Origin: Mesorhizobium sp. WSM4306 | GTDB lineage: Bacteria > Pseudomonadota > Alphaproteobacteria > Rhizobiales > Rhizobiaceae | DNA length: 64,000 nt | Direction of reading: 5' to 3' | NCBI RefSeq assembly: GCF_007003975.1 | Contig: NZ_VFTC01000033.1 | Coordinates: 1 to 64,000 of the forward strand | In this document: in pieces, positions 26,098-34,793 of the stretch | Position numbering within the stretch: position 1 is the stretch's first letter | How the letters are laid out: every line of letters begins with the position of its first letter | Position numbers and translations under genes: made by a program | Notes under the pieces: model-generated | Told to the model about the DNA's origin: nothing | The model's database searches: none | Seen by the model: the letters and a program-made list of their open reading frames with translations, nothing else

Positions 26098-28566
26098 TCA
26101 GGTCTCGACCGACGTCTCGACAGTCAGGGCTGCTTCGACGGGTGTGAAGATGTCAACATCGACCCCAGGCGCCCGCATCGTCACAATCAGGGCGTACCGA
26201 GCCAGAGCGTCGACGCGTTCCAGGTAAGGCTTCTCCTTCCACCAGCCCCCGACCGGGAACACGCCGATCGCATCACGCTCGGCGAGATCGGCGGCGCTGC
26301 CCGACCAGAAATCGGCGTGCAACGAGCCGCGATCGCGGAAGGTGCCGAGCAGCCACTCTTCTCCGCCTCCAGCAGGCGCCCCTTCCTCCTCGTCCCGAGC
26401 GGCCTGATTGATGCGGGCTCGGAATTCGTCGACTGTCTCGGTCGCTGACTTTACTCTGAACCGAAGACCATGGGACGCGTAACGATGCCGGCGGGTCCAT
26501 CCGCGTTCACCGGGGTTGGGTTCGATGAAATAGGACAGCGTGACGCGGAGCTCGACCTGGGCAGCGCCGAGCGCCGCGAGCTGCTCCTTCGGCCAAGGCA
26601 GGCGATGCAGCTTCATGTCACGCGTTTTGGCAGCCGCGCCGCCCTCGCGCTGGAAAGGCTGAAGCTCATCTTCAACGATAAGCGTGAGGTCGTTCACCGT
26701 TGACAGAAGCGCGCGCCCAAGATCTGGCACGCCGTAACCATAGCGCCGCACGAGCGCCTGGATCTCGCCCTTCGCTCCGTTGCACGCATCGATGCGTGCG
26801 CGCATCGCCGGAGTCCATTCGGCCGAGTGGACGATCAGGGCGCGAACCGTTTCAGGCCACAGCTCGGGGCGCGCTGATAGAATTAGTCCCGCCATCCGTG
26901 CGGCATGGGCCGTTGCCGCGCTCGTATCTCCGAGGGTGGTGAAGTGGCGCAGTTCGGGTCGATAGAAAGTGGTCAATATCTGCAGATCGTCGATCGGCTC
27001 GCCAGGCAACACACCGTCATGGGCGAGATTGCCGCCTTCGAAGACGACCTCGGGCTTCACCGGCCACTGCCTGTCCCAAACGACCGAAGTGCGACTGCGC
27101 GGCGAGAGCTCGCCGACCGGCGCGATCGGAGCGTAGCCCGCAAAGTCGGTGTCAATGATATCGACCTTTTCTGTGAAAGCGCCGACCGTCAGCGCATTCC
27201 AGGCCTGAGAAGGATCATCGACTGCTTCCAGATCGTTGCGCGTCAAATGCTCGGCCGGCATGAGGTCATCGCCGATGTTGCCGGCAGAGAGAACGATCAA
27301 GCGTCGCTGCTCCTCTTCGAAACAGAGTTGGTCGATAGCGGCAGACCACGATGTGGGCCTTCCACGCGCCGGACTGGCGCTTGTCACAGCCATTGCGATC
27401 GCGCGGCGGCGCTCCGGCGCCTGCACCTCGGCGCGGGCGATCGCTTCCGCGGTGATCGAGCCATAGAGTTCTGGATCGTTTGCCTCGTCTTCTGGCGGAA
27501 GGATACGGACACTCTCCAGCCGAAAGGGCAATGGAACTGGATCGCCTCCGACCAGGAGCGGGACCAGATCACCGTACAGGCCGACACCTGCCATTCGCGT
27601 CCCGTGGCCGCTCCACGCAGGTGTGTCGTCGCTGCCCCATGCCGGTTTGACGGTGTGCCAGTCTTCAACGGCAAGTGCGGGTTCGATCAACGGGTGGGTG
27701 CGACGTACGCCGCTGTCGAGAATGCAGACCGCAATATCGGATTGAGGCGGTCTGACGCGCCCGAGAAGCTCGTCGCTCCAGTCCCTTTGCTCCGCGCCGC
27801 CAAGGCCCATGAAGAAGGACGGCGTATCCTTCGCGCGCCGCAGCTCGGCGACGACATCGCTGTGCGCAATCATGCGGTCGAGCATTGCCGTGCTGGCGAG
27901 TGCCAGCATGACCACCCGCTCCGGAAACCTGACCGCATGCGTGCGCAAAGTGATGTTCAGGGCTTCGGCAATGTGCTCGAAGTTCTCGCGGCGACCGTCG
28001 CGCAGCCAGACTTCCCACCACACCTGCTCGTCAGCGGCCTGGGGGAAGAGGTCGTCGTGGTCGGTAAACAACGATCGTGCAGTCGCCAGCCTGACTGTCT
28101 CCATGCGGGAGACGAGCGGCTCGTTGCGCGGTCTGCCGCGGTCAGTGTCAACGTCTCGATACGCCTCGACTTTCCGCAAATAATAGGCTTGCGCGCTTTG
28201 CGGCAGGAACACCGACGCTGTGATGGGAGCACCGGGTTGAGTTGGCTCATGGACGGCGACCAGCTCCATGTGCTGGCGACGATCGGCCAACTGGTCGAGG
28301 GCCGCCCGTCCGGACATGGGCAGATCGATCTCGAGGTAAAAGCCAGGCGTGCCGACCGACAGCTGGGGGTCACGCGCCGCAATCTGCTGGCGTGCACTTT
28401 CGACCGCTTGTTCGATGGATTGCGTCAAGGCCGCAGCATGCGACGCCCGATCACGCGCCGGCAGCGGCGGTGCATGTATAAGTTGGTTGGGCCGCCGATA
28501 GGCTTCCCGAATGCCGTTGTTGCGAAGGTGGATATGGGCGCGGTCGCGCGGAAAATCGTCTGCCAT
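26098..28566 (-). CDS. subtilisin-like (S8) serine protease paired with an AAA ATPase
   Basis: An 822-residue protein without a signal peptide, so probably cytosolic. The first 270 residues form an unassigned N-terminal region. The S8 catalytic residues follow: Asp in VCILDSGVRRTHP near residue 282, His in SGHGTRMAG near 317, the oxyanion-region Asn in VLSAGNIGD, and Ser in GDTSAATA near 545. The remaining 270 residues are a C-terminal domain of unknown role. It starts 17 bases after the stop of the AAA gene, so the two are co-transcribed. Such ATPase-protease pairs are found in accessory and defence regions; here the ATPase may control or feed the protease. Confidence 0.85.
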   Translation of the reverse strand: MADDFPRDRAHIHLRNNGIREAYRRPNQLIHAPPLPARDRASHAAALTQSIEQAVESARQQIAARDPQLSVGTPGFYLEIDLPMSGRAALDQLADRRQHMELVAVHEPTQPGAPITASVFLPQSAQAYYLRKVEAYRDVDTDRGRPRNEPLVSRMETVRLATARSLFTDHDDLFPQAADEQVWWEVWLRDGRRENFEHIAEALNITLRTHAVRFPERVVMLALASTAMLDRMIAHSDVVAELRRAKDTPSFFMGLGGAEQRDWSDELLGRVRPPQSDIAVCILDSGVRRTHPLIEPALAVEDWHTVKPAWGSDDTPAWSGHGTRMAGVGLYGDLVPLLVGGDPVPLPFRLESVRILPPEDEANDPELYGSITAEAIARAEVQAPERRRAIAMAVTSASPARGRPTSWSAAIDQLCFEEEQRRLIVLSAGNIGDDLMPAEHLTRNDLEAVDDPSQAWNALTVGAFTEKVDIIDTDFAGYAPIAPVGELSPRSRTSVVWDRQWPVKPEVVFEGGNLAHDGVLPGEPIDDLQILTTFYRPELRHFTTLGDTSAATAHAARMAGLILSARPELWPETVRALIVHSAEWTPAMRARIDACNGAKGEIQALVRRYGYGVPDLGRALLSTVNDLTLIVEDELQPFQREGGAAAKTRDMKLHRLPWPKEQLAALGAAQVELRVTLSYFIEPNPGERGWTRRHRYASHGLRFRVKSATETVDEFRARINQAARDEEEGAPAGGGEEWLLGTFRDRGSLHADFWSGSAADLAERDAIGVFPVGGWWKEKPYLERVDALARYALIVTMRAPGVDVDIFTPVEAALTVETSVET

Positions 28567-28583
28567 TATGATCTGTGCTGTCG

Positions 28584-29570
28584 CTACTCAGACAGCGAAG
28601 CCTGCCGGCGTTCCTTCAGAGCGTCGATGAGCGCTTCCGAGGTGATCCGCTTCCCCCCCCGCAATATGATGGTTTTTGCAGCGTCGTCGGCCGCGCGGGT
28701 GATCTCGGCCTGCGACAGTCTCTCTGCCTGAGAGATCGCCTCGTTCCAGGCAAGCCCTCTGGTGTCGAAGCGGTCGAGTCGAGCCCGAAGCAGCGCCTCG
28801 ATAATCGGCCGATCGGGCACGGCGTATTCGATGACATCGTCGAAACGGCGGAACAAAGCTCTGTCGAGCAGCTCGGGATGATTTGTTGCCGCAATAATCA
28901 GGCTGTGGCTGTCGTCTTGCTCGAGAAACTGCAGAAACGAATTCAGCACGCGCCGAATCTCGCCAACATCCTGGCGTTCGCCTCGACGCGCGCCGATGGC
29001 ATCGAATTCGTCAAAGAAGTAGACGCCCCGCGTCGCCTGCATTGCATCAAAAACAAGCCGCAGCTTTCCGGCAGTCTCTCCCATGAACTTGGTGATCAAA
29101 CCATCGAGGACGATCATGAAAAGGGGCAGATGAAGCTCCCCGGCCAATGCCGATGCGGTCATCGTCTTGCCTGATCCTGGCGGGCCGACCAGAAGCAGTT
29201 TGCGACGGGGAACAAGCCCGTGCTCGCGCAAGCTTGCTTGTTGGCGCTGCTCTCCCAGCACGCGGTGCAGGCGCGAGCGCAGACTGTCCGGCAAAATCAT
29301 GTCCGTCAGTCGCAGGTCCGGATAGCGCACATGCAGGAGGCCTGCGAGTTCGCCCTTTGGCTGAAAAAGGGGAACCGGCCGACTGCTCTTGGCAATCCGG
29401 GCGTCCCTGCTCTTGGCTGCGTCGACCAGATCCTTGAGCTCCTGAGCAAGCTTGCCATGGCCTTGACGTGCCTCATGCGCAGCAAGCTGCATCGCGATAG
29501 AGAGGAAACGATCCTCGTCGCCGGCAATGTGGCTTTTAAGCAGCGTCACGATATGGCGGGCCGTGGTCAT
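28584..29570 (-). CDS. AAA ATPase (CDC48/FtsH-type module) partner of the S8 protease
   Basis: A 328-residue protein. A helical N-terminal segment (about 1-75) leads to one AAA domain with Walker A GPPGSGKT near residue 128, Walker B VYFFDEFDA near 187, sensor-1 AATNHPE and Arg-finger region ALFRRFD, followed by the alpha-helical lid. A pore-type LITKFMGET segment follows the P-loop strand, as in unfoldase-like AAA proteins. It is first in a two-gene operon with the subtilase, suggesting substrate recognition, unfolding or activation of the protease. Confidence 0.87.
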   Translation of the reverse strand: MTTARHIVTLLKSHIAGDEDRFLSIAMQLAAHEARQGHGKLAQELKDLVDAAKSRDARIAKSSRPVPLFQPKGELAGLLHVRYPDLRLTDMILPDSLRSRLHRVLGEQRQQASLREHGLVPRRKLLLVGPPGSGKTMTASALAGELHLPLFMIVLDGLITKFMGETAGKLRLVFDAMQATRGVYFFDEFDAIGARRGERQDVGEIRRVLNSFLQFLEQDDSHSLIIAATNHPELLDRALFRRFDDVIEYAVPDRPIIEALLRARLDRFDTRGLAWNEAISQAERLSQAEITRAADDAAKTIILRGGKRITSEALIDALKERRQASLSE

Positions 29571-29925
29571 GGCTCTCTTCTGGGGTATCCGTTTACTTGG
29601 CGAAGCGCATGCAACCTAAACGCTTTCAACGGCGATTTGTAACGCGCAATGGTGTTTTTTCTCTTGTCGATGTTCGCCCGTGGCAACTTCAGCGGTGAAC
29701 TGTTGCGCCGCGGTCATAGGCCAGCCGGAATAACGCCGGCCAGCAGACAACAGTCCGCATCTTCGAGCGCTCGAAGTCTGGCCACTCACGCAGCGTGTCG
29801 GGTCCGAACGCTCCAAAGCCGCCCCGCCTGGCAGGTCCATGCGACCGATTGCGGGCGTGCGGCCATAAGGTCTACGCGGGCTCGCATGGCTGCCCGCGCC
29901 GCTGGCTAAAAAGCTGTACACCATC
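29571..29925. other. spacer between AAA gene and rlxS with a possible gene fragment
   Basis: No intact gene. A minus-strand stretch near 29740-29830 (GGFGAFGPDTLREWPDFERS) has protein-like composition but no start or continuation, so it may be a relic of the gene that once followed rlxS. The promoter for the AAA-subtilase pair should lie here. Confidence 0.35.
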
Positions 29926-31896
29926 TCACGAAACACCAGGTCCGCTCCTTTGCCGGCCGACGGTCCATGAAATCCCCTCCCCACTCACGACACCGGAGAC
30001 CTCCTTGCCCACATGGCGCTCAAGCACCGGCCGCCATGGCACCAGCGTGAACTCGCGCGACTTTTCAACGACGGCATATTTTCCGCTGGCAAGCTCGACG
30101 GAGCGGCGGAGCGTACCCTCTACTCGTCCTCCGAATCGCGCTTCGGCATAGGGCAGGCCAAGTTCCTCCGACAGTTGGCCAGCAACACGGTTCAGTTCTC
30201 GCTGGCGCAGGATCGAAAGCATGTTGGCTCGATAGACGATCCCATCCTGTTCTTTATGCGCGAGGCCTTGCGCGATCAGCCACTGCCGCCGGCGAGCTTG
30301 CGCCTCTCTCACGTCGCGGCCGAAGCCGGATCCGTGCAAAGGCTCGGGTCTATCGGCAACCAGCTCCCGGTCGAGCCAGGTGGCGCCGTTGAAGCTGACC
30401 TGTCGCTCCAGCGCCATTGAGGAGAGCTTGTCGGCAACGACAGGCTCGGCCCTGGCCCGCTGGCCCTCATAATTCGCGACGCGATCGAGATGGTCCGGCG
30501 CGATGAGCCAGGTGCCGTTCGGCTCTCGCTCAACGCCGCCGGTCGCGCGGCGGATCGCCTCCAGCCGCCGCACATGCGTTCGCGCAAAGCTCTCGGTGGC
30601 GGATGGGTCATGCTTCAGGTGCATATCGACGTCGTAACGGCCGCCATGCGCGGCGGCGATTTCGGCGATGGTACGATCGACCTGCCTCGGCTCGGTGTTC
30701 CTTGGCGCGACACGCACGATGCAGCCATTAGGCATCGTTTCCATCGCCTCGCCTCTACCGATGTTGATCCAATGGCTCTTACCGTCGACGGCGTCGACGA
30801 TCATGTAATGGCGGTCATTGATCTCGTCGGCCAGTCCACGCGCGACAACGCGACCGACGAGAGACTGGACGGGCTCGCCGGATCGATCGTGGATCACCCA
30901 GTCGGCGGCCCTGCGGGCAAGCCCCTTGCCGGTCAGTTCGCGGTGCATGGTCTTGATGATGTCGCCGCGTTCGCCGGTGCGGCGCAGCGTGGCTTCGAGC
31001 TCATCGTCGAGGCGCCAGGAGCCAGCGCCGACCTCCGCGGCCAGACCCATCCGCTCGAGCTTGCGCAGCCGTCCCTGGTGCAGCGTCTGGCGAATGGCGT
31101 CGGGACCGCCCGGCGAGACCAGGCCGTCATCATCACGCATGCTGAGCAGCCGACGGTCGATGCTGGTGAAGCGTTCCTGCTCCATTTCCCGGCGCAGGCG
31201 AAGCTCAATCTCGCGGTCGGTTCGCGGACCGAGATCGAGGCTGACCAGCTCGGCCGCCCGCTCGCGGATGCCAGATGAGATATATTCGCGCGCGATGACC
31301 AGGTTCTCGCCACGGTCGTCCCTGCCACGGACGATGATGTGGCTGTGCGGGTGGCCGGTGTTGAAATGATCGACCGCGACCCAGTCGAGCTTCGTGCCGA
31401 GGTCTTCCTGCATCTGCGCCATGAGCCGCCGCGTCAGCGCCTTGAGGTCGTCGTACTCGATGCCGTCTTCGGCAGCGACGATGAAGCGGAACTGATGGCG
31501 GTCGCCGTCCGCGCGATCGATGAACGCCTTGCCGTCGACGCGGCCGCTGTCGGCGCCGTAGAGCTCGCCAGGTTCACCTTCGCGGGTGACCCCGTCGCGC
31601 TGAAGATAGCGTAGATGGGCACGCGCCCCGTCCGCGCCCTTGCCGGCGAGCTTGACGACCCGCGCCTTGACGATCACCCGGCGCTGGCGGAAGGCGGCAT
31701 ACCGGTCGCGCGATTTCAGCAGTGCGGCGGCCGCCCCGCCGCGCCCTGTCCGGCTTCCTGTGAAGCGACCACCGCGTTGCGGCCGGCCGCCAGCCCGGTT
31801 GATCGCCGCACGAACCTGGCCGGCATAGCGTTTGCCGGCCTTCGAGCCGCGCGACCCGATTTTGCCGAGCTTCGGCCTGAACTCGTCATCCTTAAT
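29926..31896 (-). CDS. rlxS: RlxS relaxase (DUF3363 type), probable AUU start
   Basis: About 656 residues. The relaxase nicks the transfer origin and pilots the strand into the recipient. The three-His HUH motif HFNTGHPHSHIIV lies near residue 177 and the C-terminal two thirds is the DUF3363 region. The first ATG/GTG-based frame would begin at 31677, but the reading frame continues upstream with IKDDEFRPKLGKIGSRGSK, the conserved basic N-terminus of the family, to a stop at 31917. The only plausible initiation codon there is ATT at 31896, with GGGAGG ending five bases before it. Downstream in the same direction as traF and the transglycosylase, it belongs to the excision/transfer module. Confidence 0.88.
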   Translation of the reverse strand: MKDDEFRPKLGKIGSRGSKAGKRYAGQVRAAINRAGGRPQRGGRFTGSRTGRGGAAAALLKSRDRYAAFRQRRVIVKARVVKLAGKGADGARAHLRYLQRDGVTREGEPGELYGADSGRVDGKAFIDRADGDRHQFRFIVAAEDGIEYDDLKALTRRLMAQMQEDLGTKLDWVAVDHFNTGHPHSHIIVRGRDDRGENLVIAREYISSGIRERAAELVSLDLGPRTDREIELRLRREMEQERFTSIDRRLLSMRDDDGLVSPGGPDAIRQTLHQGRLRKLERMGLAAEVGAGSWRLDDELEATLRRTGERGDIIKTMHRELTGKGLARRAADWVIHDRSGEPVQSLVGRVVARGLADEINDRHYMIVDAVDGKSHWINIGRGEAMETMPNGCIVRVAPRNTEPRQVDRTIAEIAAAHGGRYDVDMHLKHDPSATESFARTHVRRLEAIRRATGGVEREPNGTWLIAPDHLDRVANYEGQRARAEPVVADKLSSMALERQVSFNGATWLDRELVADRPEPLHGSGFGRDVREAQARRRQWLIAQGLAHKEQDGIVYRANMLSILRQRELNRVAGQLSEELGLPYAEARFGGRVEGTLRRSVELASGKYAVVEKSREFTLVPWRPVLERHVGKEVSGVVSGEGISWTVGRQRSGPGVS

Positions 31897-31908
31897 GCGA
31901 GCCTCCCA
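31894..31908 (-). promoter_or_regulatory. ribosome binding site and ATT initiation codon of rlxS
   Basis: Minus strand: GGGAGG, five bases (CTCGC), then ATT AAG GAT GAC. The Shine-Dalgarno match and spacing are ideal for ATT. The only ATGs nearby are out of frame. No ATG, GTG or TTG exists in frame between the upstream stop and the conserved N-terminus. Confidence 0.65.
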
Positions 31909-32074
31909 GACATATCAAGCAAAATCAGACACTTACACGTCAAACCCTCTTGGCACCGGCGGCAGCCTCCCGGAAAAACGATGTGCAGACAAAGATTTAA
32001 CCGCCTCCTGGAGGCGGTACCTTTATCTTGCCTTCCGCGCCCAGCCCCGCCAGACGCGCCCCCGTCCGCCATGG

Positions 32075-32758
32075 CTAACGCACCGGCTCCTTCGGCTGCG
32101 CGCCGTCCTTGCCGAGCGGCACGAAGAGATCGCCGTTTCGCACGCCTGAGTGAACACCGTCATGAATGAAGAACAGCGACCGTCCGAGAGGAGCGATTTG
32201 CGCCTTTGGAGCGACAGATTGGCTTTCGAACGCCTCGATGTCGGCCGCCGAAACTCCGGCCGCCTTGAGTTGGTCGAGGTACTCGACGGTCTCTTCTGGC
32301 AGCGGTTTGCCACGCTTCAAATGCTCGTCGTAGCGCTCGGGACCGGCATTGTAGGCGCCAAACAGGCCAGGAAATCCGAAGCGGTCATACATGGCACTGA
32401 GATAGGCCGTGCCGGCCAGGATATTGTCGCGCGGATCGTGGGGGTTAGGCCCAAGGCCGTGTTCGACCCGCATCTCTTCATAGGTGCCGGGCATCACCTG
32501 CATGAGGCCCATGGCGCCAGCGGGGGAGGTGATGGGGCGGCCGCCGCGCATTGTCTTGCCGCCGCTTTCGGCAGCCATGACGGCATAGATCCAGGCTTGG
32601 GGAATATGGAAGCGCCGGCTTGCTTCCGATACCAACGTCTGCCACTTTCGCAGCTGCGGACTTTGGGAGATGGCGACCGGCTCAGCGCCGGTCGAGGCGG
32701 AACAGGCGCATGGCGCAATGGCGATCATGCCCAACAAGAGGAGGGTCACTCGGTCCAT
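32075..32758 (-). CDS. lytic transglycosylase of the transfer module
   Basis: A 227-residue exported enzyme. The N-terminal signal has a lipoprotein-like Cys (IAPCACSAS), and the SLT domain includes AVMAAESGG (catalytic Glu near residue 64), GLMQVMPGT and LFGAYNAGPERYD. It cleaves peptidoglycan locally so the mating channel can be built. Its start overlaps the end of traF, and homologues occupy this place between traF and rlxS in related islands. Confidence 0.9.
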   Translation of the reverse strand: MDRVTLLLLGMIAIAPCACSASTGAEPVAISQSPQLRKWQTLVSEASRRFHIPQAWIYAVMAAESGGKTMRGGRPITSPAGAMGLMQVMPGTYEEMRVEHGLGPNPHDPRDNILAGTAYLSAMYDRFGFPGLFGAYNAGPERYDEHLKRGKPLPEETVEYLDQLKAAGVSAADIEAFESQSVAPKAQIAPLGRSLFFIHDGVHSGVRNGDLFVPLGKDGAQPKEPVR

Positions 32759-33294
32759 AGTGGTACGAGCCTCCCGATGACATTTTGAGTGGGAACAGGC
32801 CCGAAATAGCGGCTGTCGAAGGAGCGGTTTTTGTCGCTGCCGAGCAGGAAAACCTCGTTATCCCCGAGCGCTCGGCAGCCGTTCCACCATGGCAAAGGTC
32901 GGCCTTCGGCGTCGATTTTGAGCCGGCGCGCGACGATGTCGCCGCCGATGATGATGGCGTCATTGAAGGCGCAGACATTATCGTCCGGCAGCGCTGCAAG
33001 ACGTTTTGCCAGCGGCACATTGCGAGGCAGATAGCTGCGCTCGGCGGCGAGATACGCCGCGTATTCAGGCGGGCGCACGAGCACGAGATCGCCACGCGCC
33101 AGCGCTCCCGCAGCGATGCGGTAAAGGCCGATCGGCGCGCTGGCCGAGGCGTTCCAGACCAGCCAAGGGGCGGGCTTTCCCAGCGCCGTGAAGCCCAAAA
33201 GACCGAGACCGGCCGCGGCCAAGGCGACCGTCTTACGGGCTCGAACACGCCTCAGGCGGCTGCCGATCAGATGGATGGAAGGGCGCCGCCTCAT
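32746..33294 (-). CDS. traF: TraF, S26 family pilin-processing peptidase
   Basis: About 182 residues from the ATG at 33294, which overlaps the rdfS stop (ATGA); the longer frame to 33375 lies inside rdfS. One N-terminal membrane helix (TVALAAAGLGLLGFTALG) is followed by the Ser motif ASAPIGLYRI and the C-terminal conserved GDNEVFLLGSDKNRSFDSRY. S26C TraF peptidases mature and cyclise TrbC-type pilin in the periplasm, which fits the trbC gene in the same window. Confidence 0.9.
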   Translation of the reverse strand: MRRRPSIHLIGSRLRRVRARKTVALAAAGLGLLGFTALGKPAPWLVWNASASAPIGLYRIAAGALARGDLVLVRPPEYAAYLAAERSYLPRNVPLAKRLAALPDDNVCAFNDAIIIGGDIVARRLKIDAEGRPLPWWNGCRALGDNEVFLLGSDKNRSFDSRYFGPVPTQNVIGRLVPLWTE

Positions 33295-33560
33295 GAACGG
33301 CCTCCCGTGCCGCCCTGGCCGGAACCGGCCTTGCCATCGCCGGCGATGGAGTGCTGCGGGTGTCCTTTCGACCAATGGTCGAGTTCGTCGATGTGATAGC
33401 GGACATAGCGGCCGTGCTTGCGGAATTTCGGGCCGCCGCCCTTGAGCCGCATCTTTTCGAGCGTGCGCTGGGAGAGCCCGATATAGAAGGCGGCTTGGGC
33501 TGTGCTGAGAAACGGGCTGCCCTTTTTCGCGCGGGCCGCGCGTTCGTTTTCGTCGTCCAT
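33291..33560 (-). CDS. rdfS: RdfS, excisionase-like recombination directionality factor
   Basis: An 89-residue winged-helix/MerR-like DNA-binding protein (FLSTAQAAFYIGLSQRTLEK, then KHGRYVRYHIDELDHW). In ICEMlSym the equivalent protein turns the IntS integrase toward excision, the first step of transfer. Length, motif and the order rdfS-traF-transglycosylase-rlxS match that element as remembered. The gene is first in the module, so its promoter between 33560 and 33741 would control excision and relaxase together. Confidence 0.88.
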   Translation of the reverse strand: MDDENERAARAKKGSPFLSTAQAAFYIGLSQRTLEKMRLKGGGPKFRKHGRYVRYHIDELDHWSKGHPQHSIAGDGKAGSGQGGTGGRS

Positions 33561-33741
33561 GATGATCCTCGTTTCGCTTCGGACAAGCGAGGGCGAGGAT
33601 GGGCGAGGGAGATCGTCTCGGGGACGGGCGAAGAGTCGGGGGAGAGTTTTCGCCGCCCTTTAGGGCGGACGGGGTTTGGGTGGAACTCCTGGGAATGAGC
33701 CCCGCGCCGGGGCTGCGGCGCGAGGCTCTTATCTCGGCCGG

Positions 33742-34065
33742 TCAGTCGGCCGGGTTCCAGATGATGGCGTAGGTGTCGTGATCGTCCTGGCCGGCGGCTC
33801 GGCCGAGATTGGCGTAGAGCTTGCGCGGTCCGAACTCCGGCGCTGCAATCGACAGGCTCACATAATCCTTGCCGGAAGTCTCGCCGGTGCGGATCCAGCC
33901 AGCGCCGACTTCGACCCCTTGCGTAAGCACCCGGAAGTCGGGATGGTTATCGGCGCTCTTGGCCTGGTTGGGGACGATATCGATGTCGGCGCGGACGCTG
34001 AGCGTCTTGAACTGGCCCTTGTAGGCGCCGTTTTCCTGCTTGTTGACGTAACCGATCGCGGTCAT
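33742..34065 (-). CDS. DUF736 family protein
   Basis: A 107-residue protein from an ATG at 34065 with a strong AAAGGAGA site; the upstream in-frame codons are not needed. It begins MTAIGYVNKQENGAYKGQFK and ends with an acidic WNPAD. DUF736 proteins are small, abundant on plasmids and integrative elements of alphaproteobacteria, usually near relaxase or antirestriction genes. They are suspected DNA-associated or establishment factors; the biochemical role is unknown. Confidence 0.88.
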   Translation of the reverse strand: MTAIGYVNKQENGAYKGQFKTLSVRADIDIVPNQAKSADNHPDFRVLTQGVEVGAGWIRTGETSGKDYVSLSIAAPEFGPRKLYANLGRAAGQDDHDTYAIIWNPAD

Positions 34066-34185
34066 TTCGAAGTCTCCTTTTGTGGTTTCGCCGGGGACCA
34101 TCCCCTGCGATGGCGCACCGTAATGGGCGCGTCAGGACCGCCTGAATCCGACAGGGCCGCAGCGACAGTGAAGGACCCGAGCGGG

Positions 34186-34246
34186 CAGCTTTTTTGTGAG
34201 CGAAGCGGCGCGAGGAAGCCGCCGCAGGCGGCGGGGAAAAAAGCTG
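34186..34246. repeat. inverted repeat CAGCTTTTTT / AAAAAAGCTG with GC-rich core
   Basis: Ten-base arms at 34186-34195 and 34237-34246 enclose a GC-rich core containing nested GCCGCC/GGCGGC pairs. It lies about 120 bases upstream of the DUF736 start. It could be a regulatory hairpin or part of a transfer-origin region; neither can be shown from sequence alone. Confidence 0.7.
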
Positions 34247-34667
34247 ATGGCGCGAGGGTTTCGGGCGGCCGGACCCGCCCATAGGTCGACAAGCCAGCCG
34301 CAGGGATGGTCCTTGGAGAGAGCATGGAGACCGCTCGCCAAGTGCGGTCTGTCAGCCAAGCAGGACGCCGGGATGAAACGGCCTGCAAAGATGCTGCGCC
34401 CTTATGCCGGATCGAGATCGTGCCAGCGGGTCGGGCGCCAGAGCAGACATCCGGCATGGTGCGATCTATGAAAGCAGGGCTCGCCAGCGGGAATTTGATA
34501 CGCGAGGGGGCCAAAGTAAGGCTGGATGAGAAGCCGGTGCTACCTGCAGGTCCAGTGTCATGTGGCGGCGCTCGGGAAACCGCTACGCAATGTAACGCGC
34601 TCTTATGAGGCGAACAGACCGGCCCCAAAACCGATCGACCGGTGGTCGGCGCGAAACGCGTCATGCC

Positions 34668-34683
34668 TGTCCGAAAGCTGACA
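34668..34683 (+). promoter_or_regulatory. NifA upstream activator site 1 (TGT-N10-ACA)
   Basis: TGT at 34668-34670 and ACA at 34681-34683 with ten bases between. It lies about 96 bases upstream of the -24 element, a normal NifA distance, and is followed by a second site 31 bases downstream. Confidence 0.72.
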
Positions 34684-34698
34684 GTGGCAGAAGACGCA

Positions 34699-34714
34699 TG
34701 TCGGGTTCCGCACA
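34699..34714 (+). promoter_or_regulatory. NifA upstream activator site 2 (TGT-N10-ACA)
   Basis: TGT at 34699-34701 and ACA at 34712-34714, ten bases apart. With site 1 it forms a tandem pair spaced about three helical turns apart, as at several nif promoters. Confidence 0.72.
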
Positions 34715-34777
34715 ATTGACCATGCTGGATTTGTGAGGTTTTCAGGGAGAGCCATGCGTTCACTTCCCAGTGAGCTT

Positions 34778-34793
34778 TGGCACGGCATTTGCT
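34778..34793 (+). promoter_or_regulatory. sigma-54 (RpoN) promoter upstream of autotransporter stub and groESL
   Basis: TGGCACG, four bases, TTGCT: a perfect RpoN -24/-12 match. Transcription should begin near 34805 and read through the truncated autotransporter gene toward groES, about 680 bases downstream. The upstream NifA-type pair makes this a symbiotically induced promoter. Confidence 0.85.

Noticed and set aside
26905..28731. 608-codon plus-strand open frame antisense to the subtilase gene
   Set aside because: No family signature or ribosome site. The opposite strand has a complete S8 catalytic set, so this is a high-GC shadow frame.
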